DNA of 64,000 nt from JANPBY01 sp963851405. Lineage in GTDB: Bacteria > Actinomycetota > Actinomycetes > DATJPE01. Below the pieces are notes generated by a model. That model searched no databases and was not told the DNA's origin. It saw only the letters and a list, made by a program, of their open reading frames with translations. The position numbers and the translations under genes are program-made. Shown here one piece after another: positions 41,763 through 50,912 of the stretch; positions within the stretch are counted from its first letter, which is position 1; each line of letters starts with the position of its first letter. The stretch is from positions 310,001 to 374,000 of the forward strand of contig CAWKPB010000005.1 in NCBI GenBank assembly GCA_963851405.1, in the 5' to 3' direction.

Positions 41763-43238
41763 TCAACGACAAATCGACGTGCTGGCCGTCCGGGTGTCGA
41801 ACGTCGGTTTCGGGCTTGGCTTTCCGGCCGAACCCGACGAACCCGACGAATCCGAAAGCTTGACGGACGAGACTCCGGCATAGTCCGCGCCCACCACGAG
41901 CTCGATCACCTGACCGAGTCCATCGACTTGTTGGCGCGGAAGACCGGTCGCCGCCGCGAGGGTTCTGGAGGATTGATTCCTCGGCGCCGACCATCGAACG
42001 ATGGAGTCGGACGTAGCGGGCGCCGTCGTGGACTCCACGACCGTGTAGCCGAGACGGGTCAGTCCCGCCGCCGCGGCCTTGGCTGCCTTCGGTGACCCGG
42101 ATCCATTCACCACGCGCACGTTGATCGTGCTGGGGGCCGCGGTCAAGGGCCGGCCGCTCACCGATCCGTTCGTGGCGCCGCTTGGGCGTCCAGGGAGAGG
42201 CTCGTCTTCGCGGATCGCCGTCCAGACGTCTTCAGCCGCGCTCGCCCACTGAAGGCGGTTGGGGTCGGGCACATAGGCCTCATAGGGAATCGTCATGAGT
42301 TGAATCCGGTCGAGGCCGACCGAACGCAGGTCCTGGGCCAAGGAGGCGAGCGCTGACACGCTGTTGAGCGGTCGGTCGGTGGCCAGCGAGCGCGTTGCTG
42401 CATCGAGGAATGAGTAGAGCTTGACCGGGTTGGTCAGGGTGCCCTTGGAGGTCACCTTCTGAATGACTGACGAGAGGAAGGCCTGCTGCCGTGCGAGCCG
42501 CTCGGGGTCACTGCCTCCGCCGATATAGCGGACCCGGACGTATTTCAGGGACTGCTCTCCGTCGAGGGTGACGCAGCCGGCGGGCAGCGTAATGCCGTGC
42601 TGAGCGTCGTTCACCGCTTCGGGCAGGTAGACCTTGACGCCGCCCAACGCCCCGACCATGTCTCGGAAACCCGCGAAGTCGACCACGACGAAATGGTCGA
42701 TCCGAATATCGGTGAGTTGCTCAACGGTCCTTCGAACGCAGGAAGCCCCGCCGAGGCTGTACGCCTCGTTGAACATGCGCAGGCCGGCGCTGCTGGTACC
42801 GCCAGTCGTGGTTTTGCATGCGGGCATGTCGACCATCGAGTCCCGAGGGATGCTGACCGCCAGCGCTCGACTCCGATCGGCAGAGACGTGCAAGAGCATC
42901 GTGGTGTCCGAGCGCCCCGCATCGGCGATGCCGCCGACGAAACCGTTGTCGCCACTCCTGGAGTCTGAGCCGATCAACAAGATGTTGAGGGGCGCTTTGC
43001 TCTCTTCGACCGGTTGGACCACGGCAGTCGGACGGTCCGCTTGTTCCTGGGGATCCTCGATCGTGGCGATGTTCGCCCCCAAGTGGCGATACGCATAGAC
43101 CCCAAAGGCGACGCCGGCCACGAGCACCACCGAGAGCACGCTAGCGAGGGTGACCAAGACGACTCGACGCTTGTGATGGGGGCGCGCGCGAACCGCCGAC
43201 GGTTCGGTCGGCTGATCGTCGGTGGACACGTCACTCAT
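41763..43238 (-). CDS. LytR-CpsA-Psr family wall-polymer ligase with LytR_C domain
   Basis: The 491-residue protein has a 25-residue basic cytoplasmic tail, one transmembrane helix (VVLVTLASVLSVVLVAGVAFGV), an extracytoplasmic LCP domain (ILLIGSDSRSG, RSDTTMLLHVSADRSRALAVSIPRDS, IDHFVVVDFAGF, LKYVRVRYIGGGSDPERLARQQ) and a LytR_C domain (INVRVVNGSGSPKAAKAAAAGL). It is the positional counterpart of Rv3267, an LCP ligase that attaches arabinogalactan in M. tuberculosis, next to a TIGR03089 gene as there. The C-terminal tail is Ser/Gly-rich low complexity. Its ATG overlaps the stop of a tiny leader ORF. Confidence 0.88.
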   Translation of the reverse strand: MSDVSTDDQPTEPSAVRARPHHKRRVVLVTLASVLSVVLVAGVAFGVYAYRHLGANIATIEDPQEQADRPTAVVQPVEESKAPLNILLIGSDSRSGDNGFVGGIADAGRSDTTMLLHVSADRSRALAVSIPRDSMVDMPACKTTTGGTSSAGLRMFNEAYSLGGASCVRRTVEQLTDIRIDHFVVVDFAGFRDMVGALGGVKVYLPEAVNDAQHGITLPAGCVTLDGEQSLKYVRVRYIGGGSDPERLARQQAFLSSVIQKVTSKGTLTNPVKLYSFLDAATRSLATDRPLNSVSALASLAQDLRSVGLDRIQLMTIPYEAYVPDPNRLQWASAAEDVWTAIREDEPLPGRPSGATNGSVSGRPLTAAPSTINVRVVNGSGSPKAAKAAAAGLTRLGYTVVESTTAPATSDSIVRWSAPRNQSSRTLAAATGLPRQQVDGLGQVIELVVGADYAGVSSVKLSDSSGSSGSAGKPSPKPTFDTRTASTSICR

Positions 43239-43255
43239 CGGCGCAGGCTCGACAC
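43235..43255 (-). other. candidate six-codon leader ORF coupled to the LCP gene
   Basis: GTG at 43255 is preceded at 7-nt distance by a strong AAGGAG (43263-43268, minus strand). It would encode VSSLRR and stop in TGA, which overlaps the LCP ATG as ATGA. The LCP ATG has no ribosome binding site of its own at normal distance. Confidence 0.4.
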
Positions 43256-43322
43256 CAAAAGGCTCCTTGCGGGGGGCTGGCCAGTCTACGGCCGCGGTCA
43301 GGGTAGGACGGCCGGCCCGTCT

Positions 43323-44120
43323 CTACGGTTCCCCGGCTTCGGTATCCGTGCAACCGAGGACCAGGTCGACGCGCTCATCCGCGACCAGTTGGGCAAGGGT
43401 CGGTGGGCGGTCTACCGGAGCCAACTCGGGGAGGCCACGCACGAGCACGCTCGCACGCCGATCCATGAGCGGGAGCGTCAGCGCGAGGGCCCAGGCGTCC
43501 TCCTCCGCCCACGGGAGGCAGGTAAGGACCCGGTCACGAGGGCCGAGCACATCGGTGGCCGCCTCAGCTCGTCGTCGTAGGTCGGCATGGGTGAGCGGCC
43601 GGCTCGTTCCGAGCACGGCCAGATCATCGATGTGTCCTCGGTCCTGGGGCGGTTCATCCGGCTGAGCCCGGAGCAGTGGGGTGAGGTCCTCGAGGGGGAA
43701 GGGCGGTGGCTGATCGAAGGGCAAGCCGAAGGGGTGGAGGCGGCTGGTCCAGACGAGGTCCGGGAGCGGGGCGGAAGGGTCCACGATTTGTTCCGGGCCG
43801 AGGACGAGTACGTCGACTCGTGCGGGGTCGTCGTCGCCGTCTCCGACGTGGATCCTCCCGCCGGCGCCCCAACACCCAAGCGCCAACGTGGCTGCCTGCC
43901 AATGCAGGGGGAGCCGCCATCCGACGATGGGCGGCCTGCCCAACTCCTCGGCAACTTCAATGAATAGATGGGCGGCCTTCGCTGCACCATTTGCGGCACT
44001 GGCCACGGAGAGCTCGACCCGAGTTCCGGCCCCGAGGTCCACGTCGGTAAACAAGGGCTCGCTGCCCTCGACGGCTGCTCGGGCCAGCAGCGAGCCGTAG
44101 GCGGTCGCCGGAGTCGTCAC
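43323..44120 (-). CDS. TIGR03089 family protein (AMP-binding-enzyme-like)
   Basis: The 265-residue protein matches the short actinobacterial TIGR03089 family, which resembles an N-terminal fragment of acyl-CoA synthetases: LSVASAANGAAKAAHLFIEVAEELGRPP, then WQAATLALGCWGAGG, DVLVLGPEQ and VLTCLPWAEEDAWALALTLPL. The ATP-binding TSGTTG loop and the catalytic C-terminal domain of true ligases are missing, so no reaction should be assumed. It corresponds to Rv3268, beside the LCP gene Rv3267. The start is GTG at 44120; the divergent amidase gene begins 111 bp away. Confidence 0.85.
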   Translation of the reverse strand: MTTPATAYGSLLARAAVEGSEPLFTDVDLGAGTRVELSVASAANGAAKAAHLFIEVAEELGRPPIVGWRLPLHWQAATLALGCWGAGGRIHVGDGDDDPARVDVLVLGPEQIVDPSAPLPDLVWTSRLHPFGLPFDQPPPFPLEDLTPLLRAQPDEPPQDRGHIDDLAVLGTSRPLTHADLRRRAEAATDVLGPRDRVLTCLPWAEEDAWALALTLPLMDRRASVLVRGLPELAPVDRPPTLAQLVADERVDLVLGCTDTEAGEP

Positions 44121-44231
44121 TCGCCCAGCGTGCCAGGCCGCAACTCAGGGTTGCGGGGGGTCCGGCCGATAGTCCCTAAATGGGGTCATCCGATCCCGTA
44201 ACGTCACGCCCGACGTCGAGGAGTCGTGCAG

Positions 44232-47200
44232 GTGCGCCGGTTCGCTGCGGTCCTGATGGTCAGTGCGATGGCCCCAGCCCTCGTCGTTGTGCCCACGCTG
44301 GGCCACGGCGCGGCTCAATCCCACCCCGTGGCCCCGGCCCTGACCTTCGTCGAGCTGACGGGCGTGGACTCTCGGGCCTGGGAGGCTGAGGCGCTGTCTC
44401 CCGCTGCGTCGGACCCCGAAGTCGCCCTCTGGGGCCGCGAGTCCGAACCTGCGGCTTTCACAGCTCGGTCGACCACGGCGGGGTACAGCCTCGTGGGTAT
44501 CACCTGGGAGTACGAACAGCACCCCTCATTCGTCGCTGAAGACCTCGATATCGCCGTTCGGACCCGAACCGGGGGCCAGTGGCAACCCTGGGTTTCCCTG
44601 GCCACAGACTCGGGAGACCGTCCGGACGAGGGTGAGGGTGCCGTACCCCTGGAAGAACCAGAGGGAGGCGGTCGACCGGCTCGGGCCGGGACCTCGCCGT
44701 ACTTCGCAGGCCCCTCGGACGGCATCCAGGTCTGGGTCGACTCGCAGCAGCCCCTTCCGGTCGGCCTGCGCGCTGACCTGGTGGACCCCGGATCTTCTGC
44801 GGCCGACGACCAGCTTGTTGCGTCGGCGCCGTCGGCCGCTCACGCCGCAGCTGGTTTGCCCGCGGTCATCTCGCGCTCTCAATGGGGCGCGGTTGAGTCA
44901 CTTCGCAATGCTGGCCCCACGTACGAGCCAAAGATCAAAGCCTTGTTTGTCCACCACACGGCCACGTCGAACAGCTACACGAAAAGCCAGGCCGCGGCCG
45001 CCGTGCGGTCGATCTATGCCTACGACACCAACAGTCTTGGCTGGTCTGACATCGCGTACAACGTGATTGTCGACAAGTACGGCCAGATCTTCGAAGGCCG
45101 ATATGGCGGGCTGGAGCATGCGGTCCGGTCAGGTGCGACGGGCGGTTTCAACGCCAAGACGTGGGCCCTGGCGGCGCTGGGCAACAACGTGGACCTCGAG
45201 CCCAGTGATGCACAGCTGACATCGATTAAGAAGATCCTGGCCTGGAAGGTCGGCATCGCGCATCTGGATCCGACAGGTCAAACGACCCTCACGGCGGCCA
45301 ACGGCAGCGGAACCACCGCCAAGTACAAGGACGGCACCAAGGTGGCGTTCGACGTGATCTCAGGTCACCGCGACGCCGGAGCCACGGCCTGTCCCGGCGC
45401 GCGGCTCTACGCGAAGCTCCCGAGCATCCGGTCCGGCGCAGCGTCACTGATCGGTGCCCAGCTGTACGACACGTCGGCCAGCCCACTCCTGGTGGCTAAG
45501 GGCAAGACCACCCCCGTCCGCATCAAGGCCACGGCCATGACGGCACAGGACTGGCGCCTGGAGGTCAAGAAGCAAGGGACCAGCGAGGTGATACGAACCT
45601 ACGACGGATCGGCCTCGGCCGGAGCCGTCATCGACGTGAGTTGGAATCTGAACGACTCCGCTGGTGAGAAGGTCACCAAGGGCGTCTACACCGTCACCTT
45701 GCAGTCCTGGAACGGTCAAGATGCGGCTGTCCCCTTCGCCGTCAACGTGGGCCTCTTCGGCGACCCGGACGTGTTCGAGCGCCCCGCGGACGGGGTTTTC
45801 CGCCTCGAGGGACGCGGCTACGGTCACGGACACGGCCTGTCCCAGTTCGGGGCAGAAGGTGCCGCCCGAAAGGGGCTGACCCGCAGCCAGATCCTCTCCT
45901 TCTACTACCCCGGAACTACCACCGTGAAGGCGCCCGCCAAGACCAAGATCCGAGTTCAGCTGGCAGCCGCGCCCCGAAAGAAGCCCGCTGGTCAGGATGT
46001 GCGCCTTCGCCCGGTGGCCGGATTGACGGTGACAGAAGGGGCCCGAACCACCCTGCTCCCTGTGAAACTAGGCGGCCGAACTGTGTCCGCTTGGCGCACT
46101 CTGCTCGCCGGTGATGGCTCACTCGGCGTGTACGGCTGGACCGGGTCGAAGTACAACAAGCTGAAGGGCTGGGCCGGTCTCGACGGGCCGGTGACGTTTA
46201 CGAATGCCGCTGACGCGCCGACGACCGCGCGCTTGACCTTGATCAGAAACACCGGTCAGGAGGTCGTCTATCGCGGGTCGATCCTGGTCCGCAGAAACGC
46301 GTCGCGCGACACCCTGAACGCCGTGTCCGTGGTCCTGCTCGATGACTACGTCAAGTCCGTCGTCTCGGCGGAGATGCCCGGTGGCTGGACGTCGACCGCC
46401 TACCAGGCGCAGGCGGTCGCCGCTCGCTCGTACGCCATGTTCAAGCGCTCGGCCGCCCAGGCGGCTGGCTCTCCCTGGCACATCTGCGATAGCACTCAGT
46501 GTCAGGTGTACAACGGGTACTCGGGAGAGACCACGCCGGAGTCGAAGGCTGCCACTGCTACGGCTGGCTTGTACCTTGCCTACGCGGGTCAGCCCATCTT
46601 CGCCGAGTTCAGTTCGGCGAACGGTGGCTGGTCCTCAGCCGGTGGGAAGCCGTACCTGGTAGCCCAGGAAGATCCCTACGACGGGGTTGTCGCCGGCAGC
46701 GCCAACTGGGGCCACGCCTGGACCAGAGACGTCTCCGCCGCGGCTGTTCAGGCGGCCTATCCCAGTTTGGGCAGCGTGCAGCGGATTGTCGTCACGGACC
46801 GGGTGGGGCTTGGAGCCTGGGGTGGTCGGGTACTCAAGGCGCGGCTTGAAGGTTCGAAGGGAACCGTCTCTGTCACCGGCACGGCTCTTCGTAGCGCCCT
46901 CGGGCTCAAGAGCGAGTGGTTCCGCGCTGGGCAGGTGGCGCCAGCGGCGCCGCCGATCCAGATCCCCAAGTCCCCGCCAGTTGGGACGGCGTCGGTCCCG
47001 ACCACAGTGCGCGGGATCAACGTGTCGACCGGTGACCGCAACGCCGTGGTTTCGTGGAGCAAGCCGGCTAGCTCCGGGGCCAGCAAGCTGACGGGCTATC
47101 GCGTGACGCTCGCACCTGGCGACCGGGTCGTGAAACTCCCGAAGTCGGACCGAAAGGTCAAGTTCTCGAAACTCGTGAACGGGCGCTCCTACAGCGTGAG

Positions 47201-48338
47201 TGTGGTCGCCCGGAACTCCAGTGGGGCGTCCCGTCCGGTCACGATCAAAGCGACACCGTCATCGCCCTTCGGGTATCAGATCTCGTTGCCTGCCAGCAAG
47301 ATTTGGGCGGGGAGCCTCAAGAGCCGCGTGGCGCAGTCGGTAACCGTCCTCGGGCGGGCAGGCGTCCCGAAACGGGCCGTGGCTGCCGTGGTTCTTCGGG
47401 TGACGGCGACGAATGCGAAGAACCGGTCTGCGTGGCTGCGGGTGATGACCAACGGATCGTCGACCCCGGTTGCTCAGCAAAGCGTTGGCGCCGGCGCCTC
47501 GTCGACGAACCTACTCATGGTGAAGCCGGGCTCGGATGGGGCCGTGGCTCTGAAATCCTCGCGGGCCATTTCGGTGAAGGCCGAGGTGGTCGGCTACCAG
47601 ACACGCAAGGGCGGCGTCGGCCGTCGGTTGATCGCTGTGGCCCCGACCTGGCTGGGCTCCGGGCCGGTGGCCAGCTCGATTCCCTTCACACTTCGGGTGG
47701 CCGGCCTAGCCGAGATTCCCACTACGGCCAAAGAGGTGCTCCTCCAAGCGACCGTTTCAGCAGGACCGACGGCCACCACCGTCCGGGTGTCTCCGGATGG
47801 CCGTGCAGCCAAGGCGGTCCCTGCAGTCACCGTGCCCGCAGGAAAGACCATCACGGTGCCCGTCGTGGCTCGGATGAGTGCGGACGGCTCCGTGCGAATG
47901 CTCGCCACCGGACCAGGTACCCGGGTCTCCGTGGATGTCCACGGCTACTACCTGCCGGACAACGGCTTGGCCGCGGCAGGCAGGGTCCGTGCGCTGCCGC
48001 CGACACGGGTGTTTACGACCGAAGGAACGGCGGAACCGCTGCCCTTACAGCGCTCGACGCTCACGGTTCCCGTTCTCGGACGTGGCGGGGTGCCGAGCAG
48101 TGGTGTCTCGGCTGTGATCCTCAACGTCGTTGCTTCCAAGGCGACGGCTCCTGGCTGGCTGGTCGTGTTCCCGGCCGGCGCCGCTCGGCCGTCGACCCGG
48201 GCGCTGTCTTTTGACGCCACCGCGACCGTGCGGACAACGGTCATCGCGAAGGTGGGCGCCAGCGGAGCTGTCCAGGTGTACCTGCCGTCAGGGAGTGCCC
48301 GCGTGGGGATAGATGTGGCCGGCTACGTCACAGGCTGA
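44232..48338 (+). CDS. secreted peptidoglycan amidase-SpoIID/LytB fusion with FN3 and C-terminal beta repeats
   Basis: The 1368-residue exported protein has a signal peptide (RRFAAVLMVSAMAPALVVV), then an N-acetylmuramoyl-L-alanine amidase domain (about 210-395) with zinc ligands in LFVHHTAT, VISGHRD and ACPGARL. A FlgD-like beta domain (about 410-500) and a SpoIID/LytB region (about 515-905) follow: GRGYGHGHGLSQFGAEGAA comes first, then VVSAEMPGGW with the catalytic Glu and AQAVAARSYAMF. An FN3 domain (about 920-1010) and three repeats ending in Gly-Tyr (for example DVAGYV) close the protein. The amidase would strip peptides and SpoIID would cleave the bare glycan. GTG 44232 was preferred to 44226 because GAGGAG is then 8 nt upstream. 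Confidence 0.85.
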   Translation: MRRFAAVLMVSAMAPALVVVPTLGHGAAQSHPVAPALTFVELTGVDSRAWEAEALSPAASDPEVALWGRESEPAAFTARSTTAGYSLVGITWEYEQHPSFVAEDLDIAVRTRTGGQWQPWVSLATDSGDRPDEGEGAVPLEEPEGGGRPARAGTSPYFAGPSDGIQVWVDSQQPLPVGLRADLVDPGSSAADDQLVASAPSAAHAAAGLPAVISRSQWGAVESLRNAGPTYEPKIKALFVHHTATSNSYTKSQAAAAVRSIYAYDTNSLGWSDIAYNVIVDKYGQIFEGRYGGLEHAVRSGATGGFNAKTWALAALGNNVDLEPSDAQLTSIKKILAWKVGIAHLDPTGQTTLTAANGSGTTAKYKDGTKVAFDVISGHRDAGATACPGARLYAKLPSIRSGAASLIGAQLYDTSASPLLVAKGKTTPVRIKATAMTAQDWRLEVKKQGTSEVIRTYDGSASAGAVIDVSWNLNDSAGEKVTKGVYTVTLQSWNGQDAAVPFAVNVGLFGDPDVFERPADGVFRLEGRGYGHGHGLSQFGAEGAARKGLTRSQILSFYYPGTTTVKAPAKTKIRVQLAAAPRKKPAGQDVRLRPVAGLTVTEGARTTLLPVKLGGRTVSAWRTLLAGDGSLGVYGWTGSKYNKLKGWAGLDGPVTFTNAADAPTTARLTLIRNTGQEVVYRGSILVRRNASRDTLNAVSVVLLDDYVKSVVSAEMPGGWTSTAYQAQAVAARSYAMFKRSAAQAAGSPWHICDSTQCQVYNGYSGETTPESKAATATAGLYLAYAGQPIFAEFSSANGGWSSAGGKPYLVAQEDPYDGVVAGSANWGHAWTRDVSAAAVQAAYPSLGSVQRIVVTDRVGLGAWGGRVLKARLEGSKGTVSVTGTALRSALGLKSEWFRAGQVAPAAPPIQIPKSPPVGTASVPTTVRGINVSTGDRNAVVSWSKPASSGASKLTGYRVTLAPGDRVVKLPKSDRKVKFSKLVNGRSYSVSVVARNSSGASRPVTIKATPSSPFGYQISLPASKIWAGSLKSRVAQSVTVLGRAGVPKRAVAAVVLRVTATNAKNRSAWLRVMTNGSSTPVAQQSVGAGASSTNLLMVKPGSDGAVALKSSRAISVKAEVVGYQTRKGGVGRRLIAVAPTWLGSGPVASSIPFTLRVAGLAEIPTTAKEVLLQATVSAGPTATTVRVSPDGRAAKAVPAVTVPAGKTITVPVVARMSADGSVRMLATGPGTRVSVDVHGYYLPDNGLAAAGRVRALPPTRVFTTEGTAEPLPLQRSTLTVPVLGRGGVPSSGVSAVILNVVASKATAPGWLVVFPAGAARPSTRALSFDATATVRTTVIAKVGASGAVQVYLPSGSARVGIDVAGYVTG

Positions 48339-48366
48339 CTGAACCAAGTCCGCGCCTCGAGGTCGT

Positions 48367-48372
48367 TAGGCT
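48367..48372 (+). promoter_or_regulatory. -10 element of leaderless promoter for the nucleotidyltransferase
   Basis: TAGGCT is followed by 8 nt and GTG at 48381. Confidence 0.5.
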
Positions 48373-48380
48373 GCACGATC

Positions 48381-49457
48381 GTGCGAGACCTGGAAGCCAT
48401 CTTGTTGGTCGGCGGGTTGGGGACTCGGTTGCGTCCCCTCACCCTGTCCTGTCCGAAGCCGATGTTGCCGGTCGCCGGCGTGCCGTTCGTGGCTCACCAG
48501 CTGGCCCGGGCGAGCGCCGCGGGGGTACGGCGGGTGGTCCTGGCCACCTCATACCGACCGGAGGTCTTCACCGAACTTGGTGACGGCTCCGCTTGGGGGG
48601 TCGAACTGATCCACGTCCACGAGTCGGAACCGCTCGGGACCGGTGGCGGGATTCGGCACGCAGCCGCCCAGCTCAGCGTTGGCGCGGACGATCCAGTGGT
48701 CGTGCTCAACGGCGATGTCCTTTCCGGGCATGACCTGCGCGCACAGGTGGCCGCTCATGAGTCGGCGCACGCCGCAGTCACCCTGCACCTCGTTGAGGTT
48801 CCAGATGCGCGTGCCTTCGGGTCCGTACCCACCGACCCTTCGGGGCGTGTCGTTGAGTTCCTCGAGAAGTCCGAAGATCCGCCCACCCGTCAGATCAACG
48901 CGGGCTGCTACGTCTTCCGGCGTGCGGTGATCGACGCGATTCCGGCCGGGCGATCGGTGTCGGTTGAACGCGAAACTTTCCCGACGCTGCTCGCGGAGGG
49001 CGCCTTGGTTCATGGGTACCTCGAGTCCGCGTACTGGCTCGACCTGGGCACCCCGGAGTCGTACGCGCGGGGCTCAGCCGATCTGGTCCGCGGAGTGGTG
49101 ACGTCACCGGCCTTGCCGGGCCCGACCGGGGCACGGCTCGTCCTTGAGGGCAGCGTGATCGCTCCGACGGCCCGCGTTGACGGCGGGTCTGTCGTCGGAG
49201 CCGGTGCGAGGGTCGAGGGTCACGCTGTCGTGACCGGTTCTGTGCTGCAGGCGGGGACGACTGTGGGTGCAGACTGTGTGATCGAAGATTCGGTCCTGGG
49301 TCTCGGCTGCTCAGTGGGAGAGCGGTCTGTTCTGCGCGGGGTTGTTGTCGGCGAACGCGCTCACGTCGGAAGCGACTGCGAACTAGCGCCCGGATCGCGA
49401 GTGTGGGCGGATGTCACACTTCCGGACAAGGCCGTCCGCTTGTCCAGCGATGGATGA
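48381..49457 (+). CDS. manB: mannose-1-phosphate guanylyltransferase-type sugar nucleotidyltransferase
   Basis: The 358-residue enzyme has an N-terminal nucleotidyltransferase domain (LLVGGLGTRLRPLTLSCPKPMLPVAG, then GTGGGIRHA and VLNGDVLSG) and a C-terminal left-handed beta-helix of hexapeptide repeats (VIAPTARVDGGSVVGAGARVEG and following). It activates a sugar phosphate, most likely mannose 1-phosphate to GDP-mannose, by analogy with Rv3264c, which lies in the same neighbourhood between the LCP gene and fbiAB. GDP-mannose supplies mannosylation of lipids and polymers. Glucose or other sugars cannot be ruled out. Confidence 0.87.
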   Translation: MRDLEAILLVGGLGTRLRPLTLSCPKPMLPVAGVPFVAHQLARASAAGVRRVVLATSYRPEVFTELGDGSAWGVELIHVHESEPLGTGGGIRHAAAQLSVGADDPVVVLNGDVLSGHDLRAQVAAHESAHAAVTLHLVEVPDARAFGSVPTDPSGRVVEFLEKSEDPPTRQINAGCYVFRRAVIDAIPAGRSVSVERETFPTLLAEGALVHGYLESAYWLDLGTPESYARGSADLVRGVVTSPALPGPTGARLVLEGSVIAPTARVDGGSVVGAGARVEGHAVVTGSVLQAGTTVGADCVIEDSVLGLGCSVGERSVLRGVVVGERAHVGSDCELAPGSRVWADVTLPDKAVRLSSDG

Positions 49458-49564
49458 CCCGGGTGTCGCGCCATGCAGTCGCATCTGAGGCGATGGGCGC
49501 CGGGTCGCCCTGTTGACCTGCGTTCCACACTCCGACCGCTCCAGCGGGGGGCTCGGACCCCACG

Positions 49565-50395
49565 ATGAGCATGGCTTCGACCTCGGGAGTCTGGCGGGCC
49601 GGTCGCACGCCGGAAGGGCCGGCCACACAACATCTGGCGATCGATGGTGATGAGGTTCGGTGCGAGGCCTGGGGGCCAGGCGCGGACTGGGCGCTGCAGC
49701 AGCTTCCCGATCTGCTCGGGCAATCCGACCTCGGTCACGACGATTTCGTTCCAGATCTCCCAATTCTGCGGGCCAGTTGGCGGCGGTATCCGGGATGGCG
49801 AGTGCCTCGCACTGGTCAGGTGCTTGAGTCCTTGGTGCCCACCGTGCTCGAGCAGAAGGTCACCGGCGCCGAGGCGAAGCGCTCGTGGCGAACGCTGGTG
49901 GTGCGTTTCGGCGAGCCAGCTCCGGGGCCGACCGATCAGTTCCCCCGGCCGCTATGGCTGCCACCTGCGGCCGAAGCCTGGCGACGCATCCCGACGTGGG
50001 AGTGGCACCGGGCGGGCGTGGGGCCTGAGCGCGCTCGCACCATCGTTGGCGCCGTCGGCCGCGCGGCATCCCTCGAGCGAACTCTCGCGCTTCCTCTAAC
50101 GCAGGTTGACGAGGCCCTGCGCGCCCTTCCGGGCGTTGGAGCGTGGACGGCAGCCGAGGTCCGTCAGCGAGCTCACGGCGATCCGGACGCCGTCTCTGTG
50201 GGCGACTTCCACCTGGCCGGTCAGGTCGTCTTCGCTCTGACGGGGGCGATGAACGGCGACGACGCTGCGATGCTTGAGCTGCTCGAGCCGTACGCCGGCC
50301 ACCGCTATCGCGTGGTCCGGATGATCGAGTTGTCCGAGGTGCAGCGTCCCCGGCGTGGACCTCGCTATGCGCCCCTTGATCACCGAGCCCGCTAA
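49565..50395 (+). CDS. AlkA-like HhH-GPD DNA glycosylase, 5' end frameshifted
   Basis: The open frame encodes 276 residues with a helix-hairpin-helix (LRALPGVGAWTAAEV) and the GPD-region DFHL carrying the catalytic Asp, as in 3-methyladenine glycosylases of the AlkA superfamily that excise alkylated bases. The ATG at 49565 lies inside the conserved N-terminal region. From ATG 49473, 16 bp after the preceding stop, another frame reads MQSHLRRWAPGRPVDL then RSTLRPLQRG, which looks like the missing family N-terminus, and it ends at a run of six G (49546-49551). Adding one G joins the frames. This is either a real frameshift, phase variation or a sequencing error. Confidence 0.78.
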   Translation: MSMASTSGVWRAGRTPEGPATQHLAIDGDEVRCEAWGPGADWALQQLPDLLGQSDLGHDDFVPDLPILRASWRRYPGWRVPRTGQVLESLVPTVLEQKVTGAEAKRSWRTLVVRFGEPAPGPTDQFPRPLWLPPAAEAWRRIPTWEWHRAGVGPERARTIVGAVGRAASLERTLALPLTQVDEALRALPGVGAWTAAEVRQRAHGDPDAVSVGDFHLAGQVVFALTGAMNGDDAAMLELLEPYAGHRYRVVRMIELSEVQRPRRGPRYAPLDHRAR

Positions 50396-50411
50396 CGTCG
50401 CGCCCCGAGCG

Positions 50412-50912
50412 TCAGCGCAGGTGCAGGACCACGTCGTCCTGGCCGCCCCGGATGTCCACGACGTCGGACCAGTTGAACGCGCTCACCCGCTCGTCTTCGG
50501 GCCCGGCGTGGGGGTCGACTGTGAGGACCCGGGCCCCGGCAGCCAGCCCCGCCTCGATCCCCGCTCGCGTGTCCTCTACGACCAAGCACGCGCTCGCGCG
50601 AGCGTTCAGGGCCGCGGCGGCAGCCAGGTATCCGTCGGGTGCCGGCTTGCCGTTGGTCACGGTGTCTGCGGTAATGAGCACCGCCGGAGCCGGCAAGCAG
50701 GCGGCTTCGAGTTCAGCGATCGCCACGAGCGACGAAACCGACGTGACGATCGCCCAGGGCGCGCCGAGCCTGTGCAGTTCGCTGAGCACGACGGCGACCC
50801 CGGGGTTGGCGACCGCGTCGCGCCCGTCCGGGCGATGAGCGGTCACCAGGGTGCCGTTGAGGTCAGACAGCAATGCTGCGCCTCGCCACCACATCACGCC
50901 GGGCGGGGTCAT
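50412..50912 (-). CDS. HAD-superfamily hydrolase with atypical DxN motif
   Basis: The 166-residue protein has a HAD fold: motif I LLSDLNGTLV, motif II in AIVTSVSS, a Lys in GKPAPDGYL, and motif III VVEDTRAGIEAGLAAGA. Motif I normally reads DxDGT; here the second Asp, the general acid/base, is Asn, so phosphatase activity may be weak or altered. The ATG at 50912 overlaps the fbiB stop (ATGA), tying it to F420 biosynthesis. The F420 and riboflavin pathways need a HAD-type phosphatase for the ribityl-uracil intermediate; a link is only suggested. The longer in-frame reading overlaps fbiB and was rejected. Confidence 0.78.
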   Translation of the reverse strand: MTPPGVMWWRGAALLSDLNGTLVTAHRPDGRDAVANPGVAVVLSELHRLGAPWAIVTSVSSLVAIAELEAACLPAPAVLITADTVTNGKPAPDGYLAAAAALNARASACLVVEDTRAGIEAGLAAGARVLTVDPHAGPEDERVSAFNWSDVVDIRGGQDDVVLHLR

